A DNA stretch of 13,889 nucleotides. Origin: Sedimenticola sp. (GTDB lineage: Bacteria > Pseudomonadota > Gammaproteobacteria > Chromatiales > Chromatiaceae). Shown here piece after piece: positions 1-6,030 of this stretch. The stretch lies in contig JAPHUG010000177.1 in the NCBI GenBank assembly GCA_026197195.1, positions 1 to 13,889 of the forward strand, in the 5' to 3' direction. Both the position numbers and the translations under genes were made by a program. Positions within the stretch are counted from its first letter, which is position 1. Each line of letters opens with the position of its first letter. A model generated the notes under the pieces. That model was not told the DNA's origin. It saw only the letters and a list, made by a program, of their open reading frames with translations, and did not search any database.

Positions 1-1311
1 CGGCTCGAAGCCGATTTTGGCGCACAAAAGTTTACCGCTGAACCGGTAGAGGTGCTGAAGCATATCAAGGCCGTCGCCCAACCGGGTTACTACCTGCTGC
101 TTGATTTCCACCCTTTCCTGGATGATCCAATCCATGTCAGGCTGATCAAGGAGATCGCCCAGGAGCATGAGCATCTGCACAAAACCCTGATCTTTCTGAG
201 TCACGACATCCCTATACCGCCCGAGATCCGCCACCTGACGGCCCGCTTCAATCTGCGCCTTCCGGATCGGGCCAGCATCAAGATGCTGATCAAGGAGGAG
301 GCCCGGAGTTGGCAGTCCCGCCATCGACGCAAGGTTCAAGCCGACCCAACGGCCGTGGATCGACTGGCCTCCAATCTGACCGGTGTCACGGCTACCGATG
401 CCCGTCGTCTGATTCGCTCCGCGATTGAAAATGATGGCGCGATCAGCCAGGACGACCTGCCCGGCCTGATGAAGACCAAGTATGAACTGATCAATCAGGA
501 CGGCATCATCGCCTTTGAATACGATACGGCCAGCTTTGGCGAGGTTGCCGGACTCTCAAAGCTGAAAGAGTGGCTCAGCCACCGCCACAAGGCCTTTGCC
601 AGCCAATCCAACGGTGTTGACCAACCCAAGGGCATCATGTTGCTGGGTGTCCAGGGAGCGGGTAAAAGTCTGGCCGCCAGAGCGGTGGCCGGTACATTCA
701 ATGTACCCCTGCTGCGAATTGATTTTGGCGCACTCTATAACAAGTATATTGGCGAAACAGAGAAGAACCTGCGCAATGCACTGGAGATAGCCGAAAGCAT
801 GGCCCCCTGTGTGCTCTGGATGGATGAAATCGAAAAGGGGGTTTCGCCCGGCCAATCGGATGAAGGGGTTTCACAACGTATTCTTGGCACTCTGTTGACC
901 TGGATGGCTGAAAAGAAAAAGCAGGTCTTTATCGTGGCCACTGCCAATGATATCGAACGCCTCCCCCCCGAACTGATACGCAAAGGACGACTGGATGAGA
1001 TTTTCTTTGTCGACCTGCCCCAAAGCGATGTCAGACGCAGCATTTTTGATATCCATTTACGCCGCCGCAATCAGGCCCCCAGCCACTTTGATCTCGACCT
1101 TCTTGCCGAATCGGCCGACGGATTCACCGGCGCGGAAATAGAGCAGGCCATTGTCTCGGCACTCTATGCCGCCCAGGCCCAGGACAAGAGGCTGGATACC
1201 GAGCACCTGCTGGAGGAGATCGAACGTACCAGCCCCCTCTCGGTCGTCATGGCAGAAAAGATGGACCGCCTCAGAGATTGGGCCAATGGGCGAACCGTCT
1301 CAGCGGATTAG
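1..1311 (+). CDS. Ycf46-like AAA+ ATPase (5' end cut by window)
   Basis: The frame is open from base 1, so the N-terminus lies outside the window; 436 residues are visible, and family members are about 500. Numbering from the GTG at 52, the N-terminal 140 residues form a Rossmann-like domain without Walker motifs. The AAA+ domain follows: Walker A GVQGAGKS at 199-206, Walker B VLWMDEIEKG with D258 and E259, sensor-1 N299 in ATAND, arginine-finger region IRKGRLDE at 309-316, and sensor-2/lid GFTGAEIE at 357-364. This arrangement, with a degenerate N-terminal half and a single active AAA module, matches the Ycf46 family known from cyanobacteria, algal plastids and some proteobacteria. All ATPase residues are present, so it is probably active. 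The substrate is unknown. It is 69 bases upstream of an EgtB-like gene on the same strand and could share its transcript. Confidence 0.88.
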   Translation, partial: RLEADFGAQKFTAEPVEVLKHIKAVAQPGYYLLLDFHPFLDDPIHVRLIKEIAQEHEHLHKTLIFLSHDIPIPPEIRHLTARFNLRLPDRASIKMLIKEEARSWQSRHRRKVQADPTAVDRLASNLTGVTATDARRLIRSAIENDGAISQDDLPGLMKTKYELINQDGIIAFEYDTASFGEVAGLSKLKEWLSHRHKAFASQSNGVDQPKGIMLLGVQGAGKSLAARAVAGTFNVPLLRIDFGALYNKYIGETEKNLRNALEIAESMAPCVLWMDEIEKGVSPGQSDEGVSQRILGTLLTWMAEKKKQVFIVATANDIERLPPELIRKGRLDEIFFVDLPQSDVRRSIFDIHLRRRNQAPSHFDLDLLAESADGFTGAEIEQAIVSALYAAQAQDKRLDTEHLLEEIERTSPLSVVMAEKMDRLRDWANGRTVSAD

Positions 1312-1336
1312 GCCGGATACCACTGGGCGTCACAAT

Positions 1337-1356
1337 CGACTACCATAAGTCGTTTT
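1337..1356 (+). terminator. Weak terminator-like hairpin
   Basis: A 5-bp stem (cgact / agtcg, 1337-1341 and 1348-1352) with a 6-base loop is followed directly by four T. It lies between the AAA+ ATPase and the EgtB-like gene. The stem is short, so it would at most reduce read-through. Confidence 0.22.
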
Positions 1357-1380
1357 CAAGCAGTAACGACAGGCCTATCC

Positions 1381-2565
1381 ATGCAAGCAGCCCACCCACT
1401 CGGTCAGCTCAGCGCCCTGCAACAGATGATGACCGAGCTTATTGAACCGCTCGACGAGTCGATATGCAGGAGCTCTTTTCATCCAGATATAGCCCCCCTG
1501 CTCTGGTATTACGGCAAGGCGGCGTACCTGGAAACCCTGCTGCTGAGGGGGGTCGTCCAGAACGAAACCGACCTCACGGACCGGGTCAAGGAGATCTTCA
1601 CCCCTGGCACGCTCAGCACGACACAACAATGGGAGCGCCTCCCCCCGAAGGAGCACCTGCTTAACTGGGCGCTGGAGCTGCAGGATGAGAACCTGATGCG
1701 GTTGGCCAATCGTGACCAACTACCCAGCCATGAGCTGCTGATCGATGATCGCTTGACCCACCTGATTTGCCAGCAACGGGCCGCTCTCTATGAGCAGATG
1801 TTGACAGGGCTGGTCGCCTATCGCCTCGGGTTAAATGAGCCGTACCTGGCCGTACTACCCCTAAAGGCAGCCACACCAACCGTTCAACATGTGGGCATTT
1901 CACAGGGTCACTACCGGGTTGGCGCCAAACAGGACCCGGCCGCACAGGACAATGAACAACCGGCCCAGATGGTGAAACTGAGCAACTTCCGGATCGATCG
2001 CGAACCGGCAACCAATGGGGCTTTTCTCGCCTTCATGGAGGCCGGCGGTTACGATCAGCCGAGCTATTGGAGCGAGGCAGGGTGGACGTGGCGGCAATCC
2101 GCAGGCGACCGCCCCTACCACTGGAAACAAGACAGCCGGGGGGTCTGGTATGGCATCAGCCTGAATGGCCCCGCCGACTTGGTAGCTGACGACCCCGTTA
2201 TGGGTATTTCTCAACACGAAGCTGTCGCCTACGCCAACTGGGTCGCCTCATTGGGTGGCGAATTAAGTGGCGCTGTACTTCAGCATGAATTCCAATGGGA
2301 AGTCGCCATGCGCAGCCAAATACTGAAACCAAATGGCCGGGTCTGGGAGTGGTGCGCAAACCGCTTTGAACCCTACAGCGAGTTTCACTCTGACCCTGAA
2401 CCGATCGGTAGCGAGCTCCTGTTCAAGCTTGGCCACGGGGTACTGCGAGGAAGTAGCCTGCATACCCAGCCACCCTTACAGCGAATCACCTATCGACAGC
2501 ATGCCGAGGCTGGCCATCAGTGCCTGTTCAGTGGAACCCGCCTGGTCTATCCGCCCAAGGAATAA
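1381..2565 (+). CDS. EgtB/SUMF1-fold protein (DinB_2 + FGE-sulfatase), iron ligands apparently lost
   Basis: The protein is 394 residues. Residues about 8-150 resemble the DinB_2 helical domain of EgtB/SenA/OvoA-type sulfoxide synthases, and about 170-392 resemble the formylglycine-generating (FGE-sulfatase) fold, with VWEWCANRF at 321-329, VLRGSS at 354-359 and a terminal SGTRLVY. In active EgtB-type enzymes three histidines bind non-heme iron, in WHxGH and QHxxQHxE-like motifs. By my alignment these are W-Y-Y-G-K at 42-46 and QQRAALYE at 131-138, giving K46, Q132 and L136. I therefore infer that it is not a normal iron oxygenase and may be a binding or scaffold protein, or use another chemistry. 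No strong ribosome site precedes the ATG. A radical SAM gene follows after 6 bases, so the two products probably act together. The fold call is firm; the function is unknown. Confidence 0.82.
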   Translation: MQAAHPLGQLSALQQMMTELIEPLDESICRSSFHPDIAPLLWYYGKAAYLETLLLRGVVQNETDLTDRVKEIFTPGTLSTTQQWERLPPKEHLLNWALELQDENLMRLANRDQLPSHELLIDDRLTHLICQQRAALYEQMLTGLVAYRLGLNEPYLAVLPLKAATPTVQHVGISQGHYRVGAKQDPAAQDNEQPAQMVKLSNFRIDREPATNGAFLAFMEAGGYDQPSYWSEAGWTWRQSAGDRPYHWKQDSRGVWYGISLNGPADLVADDPVMGISQHEAVAYANWVASLGGELSGAVLQHEFQWEVAMRSQILKPNGRVWEWCANRFEPYSEFHSDPEPIGSELLFKLGHGVLRGSSLHTQPPLQRITYRQHAEAGHQCLFSGTRLVYPPKE

Positions 2566-2571
2566 CCACCT

Positions 2572-3450
2572 GTGATCCAGTACGACATGCCACTCTACCG
2601 TCCACCCAGCGAGGGTAACAACCTGATCATTCAGGCTACCCTGGGGTGCCACTTCAACCAGTGTTCATTCTGCTCCATGTACAAGCAGAAGCAGTTTCAG
2701 CCTCGCCCCCTTGACGTGGTATTCAGGGAGATTGATCAGGCCGCCCGTGACTGGCCAGACGCCCAGCGCGTATTCCTGGCCGATGGCGACGCCCTGACAC
2801 TGCCCACTGAGCACTTGATAAAGATCGCAGAACGACTGGCCGCAGCGTTTCCCAGGCTGACACGTATCGCCTGCTACGCCAATCCCAGCGATATATTGCG
2901 CAAATCAGAGGAAGAGCTCATCCGCCTGCGTGAACACAAGCTGAATCTGCTCTATGTCGGTATTGAATCGGGTGCAGGGACGATCTTGAAAAAGATCACC
3001 AAAGGGGCCAGCCCGCGCAGTATCCGCGCCGCACTGGAAAAGGCGCATCAAACCGGCCTCAAGGTATCCGCCACCGTGATTTTGGGCCTGGGCGGCAAGA
3101 GCCGTTCAGAAGAACATATCAAGGGAACCATTGAATTACTGAGCAGCGCACCGGTCACCTACCTCTCCACACTACAACTGTTTCTACAGCCGGAAGAAGA
3201 GATTGAGTTTCGACGCAAGTTTGCCGAGCCCTTTGAGATGCAGGAGGACAGTGCCATTCTGCAGGAGCAGCGCAGGCTGGTCAGTGGTATTAATCCACCC
3301 AAACCGATTATCTTTCGATCCAATCACGCCTCCAATGCCTTGGCACTGGCGGGCAACCTGCCTAAAGATCGGGAGCGCCTGCTTGCACAGATCGACCGGG
3401 CCTTGAGTAACGAGGCGCACCTAAGACCTCGCTATCTCCGCAGACTCTAG
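2572..3450 (+). CDS. Radical SAM protein with C-x4-C-x2-C cluster motif
   Basis: The protein is 292 residues. The N-terminus MIQYDMPLYRPPSEG leads into LGCHFNQCSFCSMYK, where C26, C31 and C34 form a C-x4-C-x2-C motif. This should bind the [4Fe-4S] cluster that cleaves S-adenosylmethionine. The spacing differs from the common C-x3-C-x2-C but is typical of the uncharacterised radical SAM subfamily whose members share this MPLYRPPSE start. Later TIM-barrel signatures include LYVGIESG at 127-134 and ATVILGLGG at 167-175, and the C-terminal FRSNHASNALAL at 248-259 is also a subfamily feature. I see no extra Cys-rich auxiliary-cluster domain and no B12-binding domain. The GTG start keeps the conserved N-terminus; the next ATG, at 2587, would trim it. 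It lies 6 bases after the EgtB-like gene. The substrate is unknown. Confidence 0.88.
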   Translation: MIQYDMPLYRPPSEGNNLIIQATLGCHFNQCSFCSMYKQKQFQPRPLDVVFREIDQAARDWPDAQRVFLADGDALTLPTEHLIKIAERLAAAFPRLTRIACYANPSDILRKSEEELIRLREHKLNLLYVGIESGAGTILKKITKGASPRSIRAALEKAHQTGLKVSATVILGLGGKSRSEEHIKGTIELLSSAPVTYLSTLQLFLQPEEEIEFRRKFAEPFEMQEDSAILQEQRRLVSGINPPKPIIFRSNHASNALALAGNLPKDRERLLAQIDRALSNEAHLRPRYLRRL

Positions 3451-3474
3451 CTCTCGCTCCATTGGAGCGAGAGC
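3450..3474. terminator. Perfect 11-bp hairpin between convergent genes
   Basis: The arms gctctcgctcc (3450-3460) and ggagcgagagc (3464-3474) are perfectly complementary around a 3-base loop. The first base is the last base of the radical SAM stop codon, and the convergent FKBP gene ends 11 bases further on. Neither strand has a U-tract after the stem. It may be a bidirectional terminator of unusual kind or an mRNA 3'-end stabiliser. Confidence 0.55.
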
Positions 3475-3484
3475 CTATCGGCTG

Positions 3485-4192
3485 TTACTCGGCCTTCTGC
3501 GGCTCGGCATCAGCCGGTGTAATGGCGATCAGCTGCACCTCAAAAATCAACGCCTCGTTGGGGCCAATTGCACCCGGCGCGCCGGTCTCACCATAGCCCA
3601 GATCAGAAGGTATAAAGAGCTTCCACTTGGCTCCCGTATTCATCAGGCTGAGTCCCTCACTAAAGCCCGGTATAACGCCATTGAGGGAGAAGGTAGCTGG
3701 CTCGTTGCGGGCATAAGAGCTATCAAACTCTTCACCAGAGATCAGGGTACCGCGATAGTGGACGGTGACCTGGGCACCCGCTGGCGGGGTAGCCCCCTCA
3801 CCTGGCTGAATAATCTGATACTGCAGGCCACTGGGCAGCACCACAACCCCCTCCTTTTTGCCATTTTCAGCCAGGAACTGGTCACCGGACTGCTTGGCCG
3901 CGATGGCCGCCTCCGCTTTCTCTTTCGCCAGGACCTCTTTCATCTGGCGGAAGGCCTCGCCCATCTGCTCAGGCGTCATCTGAGATGGCATACCTTTCAG
4001 GGCATCATCGACAGCGGCACCAAAAGGCGCCCCCTCAACCTTTACGCCCTGCTGTTTCAGCTGCTGGGCAAACTGCTGTCCCAAGGCATAACTGAAGCGC
4101 TGCTCCAGTGTATCCAATTCAGCCGCACTCACTGAGAAGGCAGAGAACGCTAACACTAGAGAGGGAACGAGATGTTTAATTGAGACAGACAT
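3485..4192 (-). CDS. Periplasmic FKBP-type peptidyl-prolyl isomerase (FkpA/Mip-like)
   Basis: The protein is 235 residues. The N-terminus is a typical Sec signal peptide (K6, hydrophobic 8-20, probable cleavage near VSA/A at 23-24), so it should act in the periplasm. Residues about 26-110 are the helical FKBP_N dimerisation domain, including the SYALGQQFAQQL motif and the charged linker helix. The FKBP domain spans about 120-226 with HYRGTL, F156-D157, VIPGF at 173-177, Y200 in LGYGETG, and ALIFEVQLI. The tryptophan at the floor of the active site in most FkpA/Mip proteins (VIPGW) is phenylalanine here (F177), which could change activity or inhibitor binding. A good Shine-Dalgarno sequence (AAGGA) lies 7 bases before the ATG. 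The family folds outer-membrane and secreted proteins; that role is inferred. It appears monocistronic. Confidence 0.93.
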   Translation of the reverse strand: MSVSIKHLVPSLVLAFSAFSVSAAELDTLEQRFSYALGQQFAQQLKQQGVKVEGAPFGAAVDDALKGMPSQMTPEQMGEAFRQMKEVLAKEKAEAAIAAKQSGDQFLAENGKKEGVVVLPSGLQYQIIQPGEGATPPAGAQVTVHYRGTLISGEEFDSSYARNEPATFSLNGVIPGFSEGLSLMNTGAKWKLFIPSDLGYGETGAPGAIGPNEALIFEVQLIAITPADAEPQKAE

Positions 4193-4256
4193 TTAATTTC
4201 CTTTGTGTGATTGATACAAACCCAATTGAGCACAAACCTGGGAAGTAATCGTGTTA

Positions 4257-4286
4257 TTTATCTAATAAAACCGCGTAAAACGTCAA
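4257..4286 (-). promoter_or_regulatory. Possible sigma-70 promoter of the periplasmic FKBP gene
   Basis: Read on the minus strand, TTGACG (4286-4281) and GATAAA (4262-4257) are 18 bases apart, about 65 bases upstream of the start codon. The -35 matches 5 of 6 and the -10 matches 4 of 6. The region is AT-rich. Confidence 0.33.
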
Positions 4287-4323
4287 ATAATTGCAGAAAG
4301 TCACATTTTTGACCTTTCAACCC

Positions 4324-4352
4324 TTGGCAATCCAGGGTTTGCTACCTATGCT
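4324..4352 (+). promoter_or_regulatory. Putative sigma-70 promoter of the mini rod-like gene
   Basis: TTGGCA (4324-4329) and TATGCT (4347-4352) are separated by exactly 17 bases, 32 bases before the start codon. They match 5 of 6 and 4 of 6 consensus positions. A Shine-Dalgarno AGGG at 4374-4377 follows with 7-base spacing. Confidence 0.5.
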
Positions 4353-4384
4353 ATTGGCAGGATCACTCTATTCAGGGCAATCGA

Positions 4385-4624
4385 ATGGCAATAAATTCCA
4401 TATCCGGCTCGGCGCTCCAGGGCATTCAACGCGGCACACAACTGCTGCGTAGGAGTGCTGCTGACATTGCCAGCGCGAACCAGCTAAATGGACAAATACC
4501 GACCAAAGACGCCGTCAGGGCACTGGTGGAACTCCATCAGAGCAGCCTGCAGACCAGCGCCTCTGTCAAGGCATTCAAGACAGCCGACACACTGGTTGGT
4601 TCCCTGCTTGATATAAAAGCGTGA
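4385..4624 (+). CDS. Small flagellar-rod-like protein (N- and C-terminal rod motifs only)
   Basis: The protein is 79 residues. The first 35 (SISGSALQGIQRGTQLLRRS then AADIASAN) resemble the N-terminal helix of flagellar rod and hook proteins (SALxGLxAxxxRLxxxAxNIAN). Residues about 43-79 (ALVELHQSSLQTSASVKAFK then TADTLVGSLLDIKA) resemble their C-terminal helix (EMVxLIxAQRxYxANxKxIxTxDEMLGxLLxIK). The whole middle domain of FlgC/FlgG-type proteins is missing. I read it as an intact small gene, since it has its own promoter-like sequence, a ribosome site and an ordinary stop. No flagellar genes are near it. It could be a cryptic rod subunit, an independent small helical protein or a relic. Its end is 2 bases from the convergent nadC end. 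Confidence 0.72.
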   Translation: MAINSISGSALQGIQRGTQLLRRSAADIASANQLNGQIPTKDAVRALVELHQSSLQTSASVKAFKTADTLVGSLLDIKA

Positions 4625-4626
4625 AC

Positions 4627-5466
4627 CTAACCATCAATAAACTGCATCGAGAGATCCAGCGCCACCACATCCTTGGTCAAGGCACCGACTGAAATATCAT
4701 CCACCCCGGTCTCCGCAATAGCCCGGATTGTTGTGAGATTCACACCACCTGACGCCTCCAGACGAGCCGCACCCTTCACCCGACTCACCGCAGTGCGCAG
4801 ATCATCCAGGGTGAAATTATCCAGAAGCACCCGTCGGGCACCTGCGGCCAACGCCTCATCCAGCTCAGCCAGAGACTCCACTTCAACCTCGACCTCAATA
4901 TCCGGCGCCATCTCCAGCGCCTTCTTCACGGCAGCGGCAACGGAACCTGCCGCCTTGATGTGATTCTCTTTGATCAGAATGGCATCAAACAGCCCAATCC
5001 GGTGATTATCACAACCACCACAGGTCACGGCATATTTCTGCTGTAACCTCAGACCGGGTAAGGTCTTGCGGGTATCAAGTATCCTGACCCCGGTACCCGC
5101 CACCGCATCGGCGTAACGCCTGGCCAACGTAGCCGTACCCGATAGCACCTGCAGATAATTGAGCGCACTGCGCTCGCCACTTAACAACGCCCGGGTATTT
5201 CCCTGCAACTCACACAGCAGATCCCCCGCCTTGACGCTATCACCGTCACTACAATGCCAGCTAATCTGAATCCCGTCATCCAGCTGACGAAACACCTCAT
5301 TGAACCAGGCAATGCCACAGATCACAGCGGCCTCTCTGGATATCACCTTGACCCTGGAGAGTGCATCGGCCGGAATCAGCTCAGCCGTTCGATCACCCGG
5401 CCCCAGATCCTCATCCAGTGCGATTTCGACTTGAGACTCGATATCGATGCTATCTAACGCGATCAA
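4627..5466 (-). CDS. nadC: Nicotinate-nucleotide pyrophosphorylase (quinolinate phosphoribosyltransferase)
   Basis: NadC converts quinolinate and PRPP to nicotinate mononucleotide, CO2 and pyrophosphate in de novo NAD synthesis in the cytosol. With the TTG start at 5466 the protein is 279 residues, close to the usual 280-297. Visible motifs are ALDEDLGPGD near the N-terminus, SGERSALNYLQVLSG (96-110), DTRKTLPGLR (131-140), CGGCDNHRIGL (149-159), LIKENHI (164-170), EVEVES and the C-terminal GGVNLTTI and DDISVGALT, which supply the PRPP- and quinolinate-binding residues. The frame stays open to an ATG at 5511 (294 residues), but that start would overlap the FKBP gene by 44 bases and add an unusual Cys/Trp-rich leader. 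The TTG lies one base after the FKBP stop with GGAG about 10 bases upstream, so I prefer it and infer translational coupling. Confidence 0.95.
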   Translation of the reverse strand: MIALDSIDIESQVEIALDEDLGPGDRTAELIPADALSRVKVISREAAVICGIAWFNEVFRQLDDGIQISWHCSDGDSVKAGDLLCELQGNTRALLSGERSALNYLQVLSGTATLARRYADAVAGTGVRILDTRKTLPGLRLQQKYAVTCGGCDNHRIGLFDAILIKENHIKAAGSVAAAVKKALEMAPDIEVEVEVESLAELDEALAAGARRVLLDNFTLDDLRTAVSRVKGAARLEASGGVNLTTIRAIAETGVDDISVGALTKDVVALDLSMQFIDG

Positions 5467-5467
5467 T

Positions 5468-5812
5468 TCAGTGGATCTCCAGCAACTCAACCTCAAACAC
5501 CAGCGTGGCATTTGGCGGAATCACTCCGCCCGCGCCATGCGCCCCATAACCCAGCTGCGGCGGAATCGTCAGCTTCCGCTTCCCCCCCACCTTCATACCT
5601 TGAACGCCTTCGTCCCAACCCCTGATCACCTGGCCCTGGCCCAGGCCAAAGGTAAAGGGATCATTACGATCAAGGCTGGAGTCAAACTTACTGCCATCCG
5701 TTAACCAACCGGTATAGTGAACCACCACACGCTGCCCTGCGGCGGCTGTCGCGCCCTCACCCTCTACAAGGTCATCATATTTAAGACCCGAATCTGTCAT
5801 TTTCTCTGTCAT
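5468..5812 (-). CDS. Small cytosolic FKBP-type peptidyl-prolyl isomerase
   Basis: The protein is 114 residues, a single FKBP domain without signal peptide, so it should be cytosolic. The active-site residues of FKBP12-type enzymes are all present: Y33 in VHYTGWL, F43-D44, VIRGW (V62, I63, W66), Y89 in [10 protein letters not shown] and F106 in [11 protein letters not shown]. It should catalyse cis-trans isomerisation of prolyl bonds and be a folding helper. The ATG at 5812 has AGGA about 9 bases upstream; an in-frame ATG at residue 5 has a weaker site. It is the first gene of a two-gene unit with nadC, and tandem terminators upstream separate it from the DUF1631 gene. No strong promoter is evident to me, though the 60 bases between terminator and start leave room for one. 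Confidence 0.95.
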   Translation of the reverse strand: MTEKMTDSGLKYDDLVEGEGATAAAGQRVVVHYTGWLTDGSKFDSSLDRNDPFTFGLGQGQVIRGWDEGVQGMKVGGKRKLTIPPQLGYGAHGAGGVIPPNATLVFEVELLEIH

Positions 5813-5873
5813 TTGACTGTTTCCTGATTAGCCGTGGATATTCAACTCCCCCGAAAATCGAGGGACAGAAACG

Positions 5874-5898
5874 AAAAAACTCACGCCTTCGGCGCAAG
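5874..5898 (-). terminator. Rho-independent terminator (second of a tandem pair)
   Basis: On the minus strand an 8-bp stem with two wobble pairs (5898-5891 with 5887-5880, loop GAA) is followed by six T (5879-5874). It lies downstream of the DUF1631 gene and the first terminator, and upstream of the FKBP-nadC unit. Confidence 0.68.
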
Positions 5899-5973
5899 CA
5901 CTCCAAAAAAACCTATTGTAACCCGTTGCCCGCAAAGATCACCAGACAGGCAGCCGCGCCTACCTTACCCTAC

Positions 5974-5999
5974 AAAAAAAGACCCCCGACAGGCGGGGG
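5974..5999 (-). terminator. Rho-independent terminator of the DUF1631 gene
   Basis: On the minus strand a 6-bp GC-only stem (cccccg / cggggg, 5999-5994 and 5988-5983) with a 5-base loop is followed by TC and seven T (5980-5974). It begins about 32 bases after the DUF1631 stop codon. Confidence 0.88.
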
Positions 6000-6030
6000 C
6001 TTTAACGGCACAGTTTTCCGGTCAATAAAA

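Noticed and set aside
4324..4343. Possible sigma-54 (-24/-12) promoter before the mini rod-like gene, because it contains TTGGCA and TTTGCT
   Set aside because: The GG and GC are separated by 13 bases rather than the required 10, while a sigma-70 pair with 17-base spacing fits the same place.
5845..5867. Imperfect hairpin (tcccccg ... cgaggga) upstream of the small FKBP gene as a third terminator
   Set aside because: It has a mismatch and no T-run on either strand.
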